A stretch of DNA of 64,000 bases. Source: Adiantum capillus-veneris. Taxonomy: Eukaryota > Streptophyta > Polypodiopsida > Polypodiales > Pteridaceae. Shown piece after piece: positions 22,607 to 33,880 of the stretch (positions are counted from its first letter, which is position 1; every line of letters starts with the position of its first letter). Under the pieces are notes generated by a model. The model had not been told where the DNA came from. It made no database searches and saw nothing but the letters and a program-made list of their open reading frames with translations. Made by a program: the position numbers and the translations under genes. Location: the NCBI GenBank assembly GCA_014529385.2, contig CM043970.1, positions 47,269,779-47,333,778 of the forward strand, given 5' to 3'.

Positions 22607-22834
22607 CTATTTGCCATAGATGAAATGCTCACATAAAGAGAAGTTTGAGTAATCTAACACAAATATATAACTAGAATGCTGCAAAACTTTCATTTCCATT
22701 TGACTCATATAACCTAGCCGGCTATGCCTCAAGTTTGTAGATGGTAGCTCGGCTAAACAAAGAGAATTCTCTTTCATGAAAGAGATATAAATTGAGTACA
22801 ATGAGATATACCTATAGACTTTAAGCATGACCAA
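22607..22834 (-). pseudogene. GAG-pre-integrase domain (copia)
   Basis: The frame contains LRHSRLGYMSQMEMKVLQ and LDYSNFSLCEHFIYGK. These match the W-H-x-R-L-G-H-M and C-x-x-C-x-x-G-K landmarks of the copia pre-integrase zinc-binding segment, with the first Trp changed and C-E-H-F in place of C-E-x-C. Integrase follows in another frame. Confidence 0.7.
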
Positions 22835-22849
22835 ATTTCTCTTCTTGAT

Positions 22850-23857
<1,008 letters not shown>

Positions 23858-24099
23858 CTCATAGCTCCACTCTCTCACAGTGATGAAGTCTCTCTCTCAC
23901 TCGCTATCTCTCAAGCTCTCTCACTGCTTCTTGGATGTGTGTGAGCAGGGGTCGGATGTTGAGGGCATCACTGGAATCAATGGCTTGCACACACTAAGTG
24001 TGTAAGCTTCAAAATTTTCAAAAAAATCAAATTCATTGTTGAATTGCAGACCTTGTCTGACGACAAAATCAGTGGGAGTGTTTGAACCATACAATGGAG

Positions 24100-25909
24100 T
24101 AGACCAAGCTTGACATATGGACAAGGAAATTGACATTATACTAAAAGATAAGTTACATGTATATACCACCATGTCAATTGTATATTTTAATAGTTTACAT
24201 TAGCCTAAAATACTACTAAATGAAAAAATGTTTGATGTAGATCTTCCTTTCTCCAGGTATTGCTATTGTTGTGATCCATTTTGAAGATATCTAGTCCCTA
24301 AAAACAAACATCCACTAATCCTACAAGACGAAGGATCCAGTTGCTACCTGCATCCATACAAAAGCATTCAGTTAGAACTGGCTATGCTTGTGCATATTAC
24401 AGGTGTCTTAACTCGGTCTAGTGGTTATCCATGTCACACCTGTAGAATTAGCTTACAGTCTACCCTAAGGAAAATCATTTATTCTCAGCCATATACCAAA
24501 GGTGGAATACATTTATTGTATCATTAAAGCCCAATAGTTGTCCCTTTTATAATAAAAAATCAGATATCTTGTTTGTATTTCAGATAAATTATCAAAAAAC
24601 CAATCATTGCCATCCCTTTGGAGACCCTCAAAGGAGGATTGAGGCTTTTTTTACGTCCACATTTTTTATTTATTTCATTCTATTTACAATGTAAAATTCT
24701 GAACAAAATGTATAAGTCTATGCCAATTACCATGCACTAAATCTAAGTAAAAGCTGATCGTGTAGTTTTTTATCAAACGAACTTATTTTACAGAATTAGT
24801 ATAGCAAAATTTCTACAACATTTTTGGGCAACCTAGAGCAGGTTTCCAAAAACCTTTATGTAGACAATAAAAACTCTATGTGCAAATTGAAAACCTACCC
24901 TTTAGGAAGCAATGCCCATAGGCACCCATTTGCTAATTTATAGCAAGACCTATACCACGTTGGTAGGTCAGAACAATTTCTAGAGTTGGAGAATATATAG
25001 AGATGAACCTTATATATATAGTATATATGCCAAACTTATATATTATCCGAGGATGTCCATAGGCATAAAGTAATTCCCAATCAGTCCAAAAGGATCAATA
25101 TTTGACTTACTAACAGTTACTGCTATTGCTTCCCTTGAAAAAACCGATATAGTAATCCCGGAGAACTTTTCCAGTTTCCTAATAAATTTTCAAAAAAACC
25201 CAATCAAGTCCAATTTATTAAACCCAATAATAGTACTTTTTAATGATAAAAATCGGACTCCTTAGGTATTTCATGATTAATGTACTTGTCATATTTATTC
25301 CATACCGAGTCATAGAGTTCATTAATTAGGAAATAGCCCAGTTCTCATAACGCCAACAATATAACACAAGGTACAAGAATAGACATATTTTGCATTTTAC
25401 GGTTTCATCAAGAGTCTCTGATATGTCCTAGACAAGTCACTTAAAGGAGAGCTACTTAACATTTATCTTGACCTACAAATTTAAACTATTAAATCAGTGT
25501 GTTACTAAGGGCCAGTATTACTGGTCTTCAAAGACCTATATATCTCATAGGTATAAGCACAACCCATATGTCACTAGATTGCATGAATCATTTTAGATCA
25601 GCTCCAAAGACACAGAATTGATAATCCACAACTACAAAAATAATCTCAGTAGGTGCATGTGCACCTACCTCTTTCTTAGAACTGGTTACATATATTCGAG
25701 CTTGCCAGGAAGGTGGGCATCTCTTCCTTCAATGTGTCCGGTTTTCCAGGCTTGAAATGATCCAATATCTTGATGGGTCCATGATGCCAAATTGATTCGC
25801 AATTGCAATAGTGTCATTGATGTTGTACACAATCACTGCGTGGGTTTGCCCTATGACGGAGGGATCATCAAAACATTATGCATCCATGTACAAATCTGTG
25901 CCACCAAAA

Positions 25910-25911
<2 letters not shown>
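24100..25911 (-). repeat. Unit 0: diverged remnant of the tandem unit
   Basis: The only clear homology to the other units is the splice-acceptor region near 24347-24440: on the minus strand a GACATGGATAACCAC start, a CTAAC branch-point-like site, a short pyrimidine stretch and TGGATGCAG|GTAGCAACTGG. At 25649-25668 lies a perfect 9-bp inverted repeat (GTAGGTGCA and TGCACCTAC with a TG spacer), with a TATA-like AATATATG about 25 bases upstream on the minus strand. This may be the counterpart of the promoter palindrome in the other units. I cannot read a protein from it: after the acceptor only a few codons are open. Confidence 0.4.

Positions 25912-25982
<71 letters not shown>
25912..25982. repeat. 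(GT)n microsatellite at the left edge of unit 1
   Basis: About 71 bp of GT; the homologous start of unit 1 follows immediately. Confidence 0.97.
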
Positions 25983-25984
<2 letters not shown>

Positions 25985-26232
25985 CAGTTCTAAATATATA
26001 TAAATATATATGCCTATATATACACAAACGAACACTACAGTTCACAGACCACTAATTCTAGGACAATACAATGGATTTGTACAATAATTTATTTGCATTT
26101 GAAAATAAATTTTGTACAAGGCAGTAAAGATATCAATGTAAATCATGGGATGCAGTCGTCCCCAATTTTGGAGTAATGTAGCTTCAAGTTAAGCAAACAT
26201 CCATAGTCATCAATAACTTAGAACTGAATGCT

Positions 26233-26666
26233 TTAATCAGAGAAGGTAGCCCTCACCTGCACCCATAGCCACAAGAAAAAAATTCGTTAGCACGTGACTG
26301 TACGCAGGTGATGCTGGGCATCCCAGTTGTTATCCATGTCACTTTTAAAAAAACACAGTTCTTAACTAGTATCTTGTTTTTAATGAAAAAGATCCTTGGA
26401 CTATTGCCAATCCAATAAGGAAAGTGAAATCATTATAGTGTAGCTGTTTAATTTTTGGATTAAAACTTTTTAATTTTTTTCGCATAACCTTAGTAGGTTT
26501 TATAGGCAGATTATCAAAGCCAGACACGAACTACTTTCTTAATCAAACAAGAGAGAACTACAAACTAAATGCCATCACAGGCCACTTTTCTGTTACGGAC
26601 AACACCTCCTTCGAAATGAGAAGTATAGAAAAATTCAGACTTTCGGACTAGTTCTTAATCCAAAAA

Positions 26667-26712
<46 letters not shown>

Positions 26713-28217
26713 TGAGATAACCCATTAACTAATTTTCATATCAAAGCCCTTTCTAGTTATATTCACAAATATTATCAAAAACTGCCTCTGTCATTATGCA
26801 ATGACCGACAAACTTTTGTTCAAGTTCGTAATAAAACCAGATATCATACCATAGTATTTTAGACAGCTCAGTCAATAGAGCAAATCCAGACAATTTTCGA
26901 GATAGAATCGAAGTAAACGTATCCGTAGTATATATTGCATACTAGTAGGCCAAGAAAAGTTCAAATATATAAGAGAGAGAATATACGAAGCGAGTCAGAT
27001 GCTGTAAAGTTTATCTTATTTGTATTACTCAAGGTCAAAATAGTCACAGCCAGAGGAAATCATTTGATAAGATGAATCAGTGATTCGCAAACAGACCCTT
27101 CATTAAATTACCCATCTTGTGATGTATTATGGTAAAAACAAGCGAGAGAGAAGAAAAACAACCAATTTCCACCAAAATAGGGTATGTGAAGTCATTTACT
27201 GCCTTCTGAGCATCCTCCAATTTGGCAACATCTCAGAACAACGTTTTTAGTTCAGTCAGAGTCTCTTTAGACTATTCACGACATTAGGTATATGTACTAA
27301 GGACAAAGTCAGCCTGAGGTCAGTAAATGTACCTAGCGTAAACCGAACCATTAGTTTTACAGCTTATCAAGGAATCCGACAATCTCTGCTCACAGTTTTG
27401 AGCAATACATATTATTATTTTTTTTGAATCATCAGCCTGATTCAAATCCCCGCAGTATCAGATTCATACTTACCTTCTTCAAAAAAATAAGCATCCTCAC
27501 CCAGTCAGAACTACCCTTTCCTTAATAGACATACTGCCTTCCAAACCACAATACAGCCATACAGATAGATCAACAAGAGAACTAGCATTTCCAATCCACC
27601 AGGGTTAGATTTATCACATCCCAAAAATACCCCAGATTTATAGAACCTGGAATTTGTTCCCACAATCTGTTTATAAAACGGAAATCTTCAACTTTAGTCA
27701 AAGAGGCTCATATCTTCCAACGGTCCAGAGGTAAACACATACCATAATTCCCTATATCAGATAAATCAGTTCTAGAACAGGGTTTTTTTTAATTTAAACA
27801 AGTCTACTTACTTTCAGTCTGTATAGTAAGCTGGAGAGAGTAAAAAAATCAATATTCTTGCTGGTAAACACCCATAACCCCAAGTACAAAACAAAGCGAG
27901 AAGGAGTAAGTCACCCTTGAAATAACCATTTTTAAGGTTTCTTACCATTGAATTACAACAATTCCAAAAAAAAATCATTTTAGCCTCCAAATTACAACCA
28001 GTAAGCAATAGATCCAATTGAAAAAGCAGTTAATTTTACCAATGTTAACCGATATCGCAATCATTTATTTAAAGCATTATTTCCCGTTAAGCAAACAGGC
28101 AGATTCAGATTCACAATATCCCCTTTTTTTTTAAAAAAAATTAGAAACCAGCAGAAATAAAACCTGTAAAGTTGATGCAGAAGCCTCCATGATAGCTTTC
28201 TCACTTTTTTTCGGCAT
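26233..28217 (-). pseudogene. Small two-exon gene, unit 1 copy
   Basis: Exon 1 (28217-28164) starts at an ATG and encodes MPKKSEKAIMEASASTLQ, ending in CAG|GTTTTA, a usable donor. Exon 2 is placed by an acceptor conserved in the units: on the minus strand GTGCTAAC, a T-rich stretch and GGGTGCAG|GTGAGG (exon starts at 26256). It reads VRATFSD and then TAA. Beyond the stop the frame still aligns with the open exon 2 of unit 3 (an IDDYG stretch against VDDWG), so this copy is a truncated relative or pseudogene. An AATAAA lies about 180 bases downstream. Promoter: see 28280-28316. The family is unknown to me. Confidence 0.45.
26670..26708. repeat. (TA)n microsatellite
   Basis: About 39 bp of TA inside the presumed intron of the unit 1 small gene; absent from the otherwise near-identical unit 2. 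Confidence 0.95.
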
Positions 28218-28279
28218 GATGAAGTCACACAGCAACGCAGAATTGAATGCAAAACAGAGGTCACAAATCACGGTGCTAA

Positions 28280-28316
28280 GTGAGCATAGGCGCTCACCTT
28301 ATGAGTTATTTATAGG
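28280..28316 (-). promoter_or_regulatory. TATA box plus GTGAGC/GCTCAC inverted repeat, unit 1
   Basis: On the minus strand CCTATAAATA (28316-28307) is a good TATA box. Nine bases downstream comes an 18-bp inverted repeat (28297-28280; arms of 6, spacer of 6) where transcription would be expected to start. The initiating ATG of the small gene is about 63 bases further on. The same arrangement recurs in units 2-5. Confidence 0.6.
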
Positions 28317-28926
28317 CGAGATTCTATCATGCTTCAGAAGGGCATGAAATCTGCACGCTTCCCCCCATCGAGGCCGGCCTTCAAGACCATCCACTCCGGG
28401 ATCATACTCAGCACGAGATCCAGGAATGTGAAGCCAGTAGAGAGCTCAAAAAACATATCAGCACAAGAAAGCAAAGGCATTCCTTACAAGCGGCAGAACG
28501 CCAGCGTGAGATATACCCAACAGAATACTGCAGAGAATACGAAACCTCATACAGGTGAGAGTTTTACAAGGTAAGTTTTCTCCTTTATGTACAAGGCAGT
28601 CCCCACCTTCACAATATAAAAACACTACAAACTACCAAAACATATTATGTGTTAAATTGCAAGTGGCAGTAGATAGCAAGTGTATGTTCACCAATAGTCG
28701 TAATACCGATATACGGTCTTCATACGAGCCAGTGCTCTCGACCTTGGGTGGATACAAACCGACAGTAACCCATAAAACCTACATCTCTTTAGAGTCTATG
28801 GTAAAAGATCCGTCCACTAGGACAGATTTAGAGACAGAAGCTAAAGCATACTAGATGAGGCATACGAAGTAAAGTGCTTTTCTTTTTGTTAAAAACACAA
28901 CCATTGGGTTCAGTCACCAATATGTC

Positions 28927-28934
28927 TATATAAG
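28927..28934 (+). promoter_or_regulatory. TATA box of the 171-codon gene, unit 1
   Basis: TATATAAG lies 120 bases before the ATG at 29047. The homologous position in unit 3 reads TATAAAAC (38749-38756), and the sequence on both sides is alignable, including a GAGTAGCT...GAGAGTT stretch before the ATG. Confidence 0.55.
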
Positions 28935-29046
28935 ACGAGCATCTTTTTATCTAACCAGTGCATAGCAACTGTCGAGAGTAGCTAATTGAGAGTTAAAAGC
29001 AAACATCTAAAATTGTCATTAGGTGTATTCTACATATTTATCTGTT

Positions 29047-29562
29047 ATGGCTCATAATGGGGATCAGGTTTTAGCTATATCTATTGCACATCTTCAGCAG
29101 TCAAGTGAGTCTACTAAGCGAGCCACACTCCTTCGTTATGAACGGATTTTATTTCCGCAATTAGGCACATCTGTGACTCAAAAAAAGTGGTGGACATATC
29201 AGAACCGAGTGACCAGGGTGACTCTTTGGGGTCGAGAGCATTTTAGGAATAACATTCATCTGGCGATGGTAACTGAAGCAATGGGCATAGGGCCACGATA
29301 CTATTATGTAGAATATTCAATGTAGCGAGGTTTTTCAGAACGATTATATCTGCTAGCGCAGTTTCTTCCATCACAAAAGATTTTTTTGTATCGCAGCTAT
29401 GGCCAGCCACTCAGAGGGTATTTCAATATCACTCCACGAACCCTGGAGTATGGTGTAATCTTATCTACTCAAATCCTACCTTTGTCAGAAAGCCCAAACA
29501 CCTGTTTCTATTGTGACAGTTGTTTGTGCAATCATGTCATGGATGGTCTACTAGACATGTAA
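29047..29562 (+). pseudogene. 171-codon gene of unknown family, unit 1 copy
   Basis: The frame from ATG 29047 to TAA 29560-29562 has one internal stop, TAG at 29323-29325. The copy in unit 3 has exactly the same length with no indel and about 80% identical residues, so the ancestral protein had 171 residues. Visible segments: DQVLAISIAHLQQS, RATLL-YER, QLGTSVTQ-KWWTY, RVTRVTL-GREHF-NNI, YYYVE, GFSERLYLLA, YGQPLRGYFN, then a C-terminal cluster CFYCDSCLCNH and VMDGLLDM. There is no signal peptide or membrane span. The Cys/His cluster could bind metal, though one Cys is Ser in unit 3. I do not recognise the family. Confidence 0.55.
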
Positions 29563-29653
29563 AGGTGAAGAGCAAGGAGGGGTTTTTTTTGTAAAAAACC
29601 AAGTTTCTTTCAAACTAAATAAAGTGGTGAACCTTGAGTAACGACTCGTGTAT

Positions 29654-29657
<4 letters not shown>

Positions 29658-29739
<82 letters not shown>
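29658..29739. repeat. (GT)n microsatellite after the unit 1 gene
   Basis: About 82 bp of GT, homologous in position to the (GT)n at 39449-39508 after the unit 3 gene. The Penelope-like element lies directly against it. Confidence 0.97.
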
Positions 29740-29741
<2 letters not shown>

Positions 29742-29762
29742 CCGCCCTTTGCCAGGCACCAT

Positions 29763-29790
29763 ATTCTATGAGGTGGTAGACCCATAGAAT
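29763..29790 (-). repeat. Hairpin near the 3' end of the Penelope-like element
   Basis: ATTCTATG and CATAGAAT form an 8-bp stem around a 12-base loop. An overlapping alternative pairing joins GGTGGTAGACCC with GGGCCTACTACC. It lies between the RT stop and the (GT)n tract. I checked for the hammerhead ribozyme core known from several Penelope-like elements and did not find it here. Confidence 0.5.
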
Positions 29791-29825
29791 AAGGGCCTAC
29801 TACCTCAATAAATATTAGATACATC

Positions 29826-31856
29826 TTATTCTGGTTCAATAAGATTAATCAAATTCTGTAGGTCATACTTAAGATCGGTCCAATTATGTTTTTTCAATGA
29901 GTTACTGATACAAGCGACAAGTTCTTTTTTAGAAAACCCGTTATTAATAAATTTGTTAATAAGGGTAGTGATTCCTTCAAATGCTATAAAGCTGTCAGAC
30001 GAGGCATATACAATAAGAAAAAGCATACCTAGACAGGTATGTAGTGAGTTTTTGAAAGGTCTATTGCTCTTTCTTTTTGTAAATTCAGAGGATAAGAGTT
30101 TGAGATTTTCCCTTTTCCAGAAGAAACCCGTATAAAAATTACCCACAAATGGGGAGGTAAGCGGAGTCTTGGAAATGACCCGTTTGGCTTGCCATATAAC
30201 TCTATCAGAGTACGTTGGTTCGATGTTAAGACAAGTCGGATAAATATATTTAAGTGTATCCTTGAACACTGGATTGTTAAGGCTACATAAGTCATCCATA
30301 AACCTAAAGGAGTGCTGAAAGTGTGTAAGTGACAACGTATTAGCTGGGTTACTAATCATTTTCAAGATCCATTGGTATTCGTAGTGACATAGATAAAGAT
30401 TACACATAATCGGAGAGCATGAAAATCCCATTGGGATACCTAAAATTTGTTTGTAGCAGGTAGCACCTACTTGGATGCAGCAGTTATTAAGGAGCCAAGA
30501 GATATATTTATACAAATCATCCTCTTTAAATACGAAAGGAGTGGATTTATTCGATTTTTTTACCCAACCCTTATGCATTTTAGTTGAGATACATGTAAAT
30601 CCGAATTTTTTCCTGTGAGAAAAAGCTAACTTTATAAGAGTAGATAGAGTATTAAACAGACCTTCAGGTCCACTTAGAGGAATATTCTCATAACATTGTG
30701 TTATAGAGAAAATGTTTTCTGGGAGGTTAATAGAAACCTCAGCAGTGTTTTTTATGATCCAAAAAGGGCAACAATCTATATTTCTGAATCTTTTGAGATC
30801 ATTGCGTTTGATGGCGCAAATAACTTCAATTTCTTCCAAAATAAAATTTAAGCAGTAAGTGTCCTTTGTAATCAGGGAAAAAAGACTATTGGAAGCATCG
30901 AAAATCCATCTAAATTTATGCTTATGATTTTTATAAGTTGGGAAGAGAACAGGGATTTTCAGAGAGTTGGGACAATAACCTAGTCCAGAAAGTTCAATAT
31001 TTAAACGTGTTGCAGTATCCAGCGGAGATGTGTCCATTTTTAAAAATTCAAGACCGTTGAGCCTAGAATATGCGGATTCAAATGATAACCTTTTACAAAT
31101 AAAGGAAGCAGTATTAGAGGCTTTATCAAGTCCAATAATGAACCATTTCTCCTTAACCTCTGAAATGGAAGTCTTAAATTTAGGGGTAAGCCAGGTAGTA
31201 TCAGAGCAAAGCCATTCTTGTGGCATAAGCCTAATCTTATTCCAAAAAAGATTTTTTAGTGTTGAGGTAAGAAGAATGTTAGCTTCTTCCTCCAGTTGGA
31301 GTTTTAAGGCCAAGTCGGCCAGGCATTCAAGTAGAGCCACTAAGGCCAGTTGAGGATTTAGTGGAAAAGGGGGAATATGGTTCAAGCCTTTTTTCAAGAG
31401 GTTCCTTATAGGAATATCAGATATAATTCCAACCTCAGTAGTACACACATGTGAGCCAAAGTTAGCAAAATTCTTACAAAACTTCGGAAAAAGATGACAA
31501 GAGCAGATAGGAACTTTCTCATTACGTAGGAAATCATTCGAATAAAAAAGATTCTTGATAGGTGGCAAGTATTTCCAACCAAACATCACTTCATTTAGTA
31601 ATAGAGTTGATCCAAAAACATGTCCAAAACATTCTGAAAAGATAGCTTGGGGAGTAAAGAAATCCAAAATCTTGCTAGTAAACAAGCAATGTGAAAATAC
31701 TCTATTACAAGCTTCTTCCTTCGGCGGTAGGTAAAGTCTGCCACACGCGTTCCTTTGTACCTGTAAATTACATATCCAAAAGATTTCTGATTGGTATGTT
31801 TCTTCCACGGCCTCTAACATAACTTCTACCCCTCCCTCTTCCAAAAACAGCATCAC
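29826..31856 (-). CDS. Penelope-type reverse transcriptase (676 codons)
   Basis: The frame is fully open. The first triplets are GTG ATG and the true start is unclear, because it overlaps the upstream ORF by about 89 bases in another frame. Residues ~238-255 (IIGLDKASNTASFICK) match the DKG-like N-terminal motif. Residues 302-324 carry the P-T-Y-K-N-H-K and FRWIFDASNS block (K-x-H-K in relatives). Residues ~384-395 read FSITQCYENIPL, where relatives have Asp just before I-T; here it is Ser. Residues 471-497 give the ILGIPMGFSCSPIMCNLYL box and residues 517-531 give FRFMDDLCSLNN, the F-M-D-D active site. The thumb region follows (residues ~600-655). There is no GIY-YIG domain before the stop. 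The missing motif A Asp suggests an inactive enzyme despite the open frame. Confidence 0.75.
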   Translation of the reverse strand: MMLFLEEGGVEVMLEAVEETYQSEIFWICNLQVQRNACGRLYLPPKEEACNRVFSHCLFTSKILDFFTPQAIFSECFGHVFGSTLLLNEVMFGWKYLPPIKNLFYSNDFLRNEKVPICSCHLFPKFCKNFANFGSHVCTTEVGIISDIPIRNLLKKGLNHIPPFPLNPQLALVALLECLADLALKLQLEEEANILLTSTLKNLFWNKIRLMPQEWLCSDTTWLTPKFKTSISEVKEKWFIIGLDKASNTASFICKRLSFESAYSRLNGLEFLKMDTSPLDTATRLNIELSGLGYCPNSLKIPVLFPTYKNHKHKFRWIFDASNSLFSLITKDTYCLNFILEEIEVICAIKRNDLKRFRNIDCCPFWIIKNTAEVSINLPENIFSITQCYENIPLSGPEGLFNTLSTLIKLAFSHRKKFGFTCISTKMHKGWVKKSNKSTPFVFKEDDLYKYISWLLNNCCIQVGATCYKQILGIPMGFSCSPIMCNLYLCHYEYQWILKMISNPANTLSLTHFQHSFRFMDDLCSLNNPVFKDTLKYIYPTCLNIEPTYSDRVIWQAKRVISKTPLTSPFVGNFYTGFFWKRENLKLLSSEFTKRKSNRPFKNSLHTCLGMLFLIVYASSDSFIAFEGITTLINKFINNGFSKKELVACISNSLKKHNWTDLKYDLQNLINLIEPE

Positions 31857-33126
31857 TCGAGGAGGGAGTCAAAAAAGAGGTGTAAGAAGCAGCAGGAGAG
31901 ATGAGAGTGTTAGGGCATTTGGAGACTTGAGTTTCATCATCATCCATATTAGGCTTGATTTGCCCCACAATACTCTTTATTCCTTTGTAACTGCCATATG
32001 TGGTTAGAAGAGTGCCACACTCATGTGACCCAAGCTCCTGGGGGGTATCACACATAATTGATCTGTATTGAATAAAAGCAATCTGAGCAAGGACCAGCTC
32101 CCTAGCTTGACCACCAAGCCATGAGCAAAAGAGGGAGAGATGGAATTCTTCAGCTTTGTCAGGAAAGATACTCGGTAGATTGTTGAGGGCAAACCAAATT
32201 GCATGGTCAAACCAGATGATGCTTGACTCGCAAGAAGCTTTAGGGTCTAAAAATATGCATACACACTTAAGGTAAGGCCTGAATACATTCCATAATGTTT
32301 CAGTATAGTAATCTGCATTGTTTTTACTAAAGTTCATCACACCTTTGGTTCTTGCATATAACCCAGTATTTGAACCGCATTTTTTATCATCCAGGAAATT
32401 CATATTGAACGGAGCTTTAATCAAATCACCTTTATCCAAAATCTGAATTCCTTTGAGGACTTTAAGTTTGCATTCCTCAATAGTGGCAGGCACCAAGTTG
32501 GCAAGGAAGACCCAAGTTTCCATAGAAATAGGTGCAAGAAACCCTTTATTTGGGAACAGCCAAAGTTTGTGCTCTACCCCCAAGGATTCTACCTCAATCT
32601 AACGTGAAGGTAGAAAAGGAAAGGCCCTTGATACTTCCGGCACCATATCCAATAGGGAAGCTTCACTAAGTGAGCAAAGGTCCTTCTAAAACTCTTTTAC
32701 TACTTCCAAAGCAGCAGCATCCCTACAAAATAGGCTGTTAGGAGGAGGGACTATAGGAGTGGAGGGAGCCGTAATAAAGATGGGACTAAGCCCGCAAAAT
32801 TTTCTGAGGAGATTGGATAGTTTAGATCCTTTAGACGAGAAGGAAGCTAAGTCTTGCACATGGGCTTTGGAAATACCAGGCAGATTAGAAGAAAACTCCA
32901 GCAATAGGTTGATACCATCAGATTTATTCTTAACAAGGAGAGCCAGAACCTTCATCCATTGGTCAAAAGAAATAAGCTGGACAAGAGACAGACTAGACTC
33001 CTTCGAGGCATCACAAATTAAGGTTGAAGCCTCACTATCTTGTATACACTTCAACACAAGTAACGAAGCAATGAAAAGGGGTTCCATAGGAAGAGAGAGC
33101 CCTTGGGATAAGGAAACAATCTGCAT
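31768..33126 (-). pseudogene. Upstream ORF of the Penelope-like element (Arg/Gly-rich tail)
   Basis: One reading frame runs from 33126 to 31768, interrupted by two TAG codons (32688-32686 and 32601-32599). The first part (about 146 codons) is Ser/Leu-rich (LSQGLSLPMEPLFIASLLVL). The second part (about 270 codons) includes PISMETWVFLANLVPATI, YYTETLWNVFRPYLKCVCIF and WFDHAIWFALNNLPSIFPDK, and ends in GRGRGRSYVRGRGRN. An Arg/Gly tail would suit an RNA-binding, Gag-like partner of the reverse transcriptase (inference). The RT frame overlaps the tail in a different phase, so expression would need frameshifting or internal initiation. I recognise no named domain. Confidence 0.5.
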
Positions 33127-33139
33127 AGATTTTCAAGAA

Positions 33140-33620
33140 CATTAGTTAGATTACATCGTATGGAACAGTTGAGTGGTCCAGAAACTCTTATACAGATTTT
33201 TACTTCTTATTGAATTTTATAGCCCTGTGTCGATAAGGCCGAATTCTATGAGAGATATAACGAAAGAAGCTTTCAATTTCTCTAGCAAGTCGTAGGTTTT
33301 CCGAAATCAGAGCTCTTTTTTCTGGGTCAGAATAAACCGTTATTCTTGCAGTGAGCTTTCCAGTAACCTGGTAGACAGACGTAATAAACTAGTGAAATGG
33401 AAAGTAAAAAACAGGGAAAATTTTACTAAAAAGTAAAAATATAGAGTGGAATGGTTGTGCTAGCAACCTTTCACCAGTCAGGTCAATGGGGACCACGGTG
33501 ACTGTGTGATAGCACCCCAGCCTATTATCATATAATAAATTATAAAATAATAGGCTATTTAAAACTAGAACTAGGGTCTGAGAGAGAAAAACCTACATGT
33601 CAGTCTCTCTTATGGGTTTG
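33140..33620 (-). other. Leader region of the Penelope-like element, with hairpins
   Basis: This stretch upstream of the first ORF has no coding capacity. AGCCTATTAT pairs with ATAATAGGCT (about 33513-33552), a 10-bp stem with an A/T-rich loop. GGTTG pairs with CAACC around TGCTAG near 33453-33468. Such structure is expected in a retroelement 5' region, but I could not assign a ribozyme. Confidence 0.4.
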
Positions 33621-33880
33621 TTGTGTGTGTAGCAGTTATAAATATATATAAATATATATACCTATACATACGCAAACGAACACTACAGTTCACAGACCAC
33701 TAATTCTAGGACAATACAATGGATTTGTACAATAATTTATTTGCAGTTGAAAATAAATTTTGTACAAGGCAGTAAAGATATCAATGTAAATCATGGGATG
33801 CAGTCGTCCCCAATTTTGGAGTAATGTAGCTTCAAGTTAAGCGAACATCCACAGTCATCAATAACTTAGAACTGAATGCT

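Larger units (their letters stand above)
21148..22834 (-). mobile_element. Ty1/copia retrotransposon relic, antisense
   Basis: Minus-strand order is GAG-pre-integrase, integrase, then reverse transcriptase. Integrase before RT is the defining order of Ty1/copia elements. Gag, protease, most of the RT, the RNase H and both LTRs are missing or unrecognisable. The relic ends close to the right direct repeat (21071). Confidence 0.85.
25983..29739. repeat. Unit 1 of the tandem array (3.76 kb, complete)
   Basis: The unit runs from just after one (GT)n to the end of the next. Left half: a small minus-strand two-exon gene with its promoter. Right half: a 171-codon plus-strand gene with its own TATA box, followed by about 95 bases and (GT)n. 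The left 2.68 kb is nearly identical to unit 2 (33632-35758) apart from indels, including a TA-repeat segment near 26600-26770 present only here. It is clearly homologous but diverged from unit 3 (35759-39508), which is almost the same length. Confidence 0.8.
29740..33630 (-). mobile_element. Penelope-like retroelement, antisense, set in (GT)n
   Basis: The block between the (GT)n of unit 1 and the GTGTGTGTG at the start of unit 2 has no counterpart in the other units, so it is an insertion into the array. Minus-strand order: a ~0.5-kb leader with hairpins, an upstream ORF with an Arg/Gly-rich tail, then a 676-codon frame with a Penelope-type reverse transcriptase. The 3' end carries a small hairpin and abuts (AC)n on the minus strand. 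No GIY-YIG endonuclease is visible. From memory, some Penelope-like elements of green algae prefer (CA)n targets, which would fit this position. Confidence 0.7.

Noticed and set aside
28329-28574. Plus-strand 81-codon frame next to the unit 1 promoter, with a similar frame in unit 2 (35434-35664)
   Set aside because: Units 1 and 2 are near-identical overall, so conservation is uninformative. The homologous stretch of unit 3 has in-frame stops. More likely promoter or spacer DNA.
31030-31353. Plus-strand frames inside the Penelope-like reverse transcriptase (also 29953-30135 and 32759-33145)
   Set aside because: Antisense shadows of the minus-strand coding frames.
29740-33630. Hammerhead ribozyme in the Penelope-like element
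   Set aside because: I looked for a CTGANGA core with a following GAAA in the leader and tail and did not find one. The hairpins present lack that core.
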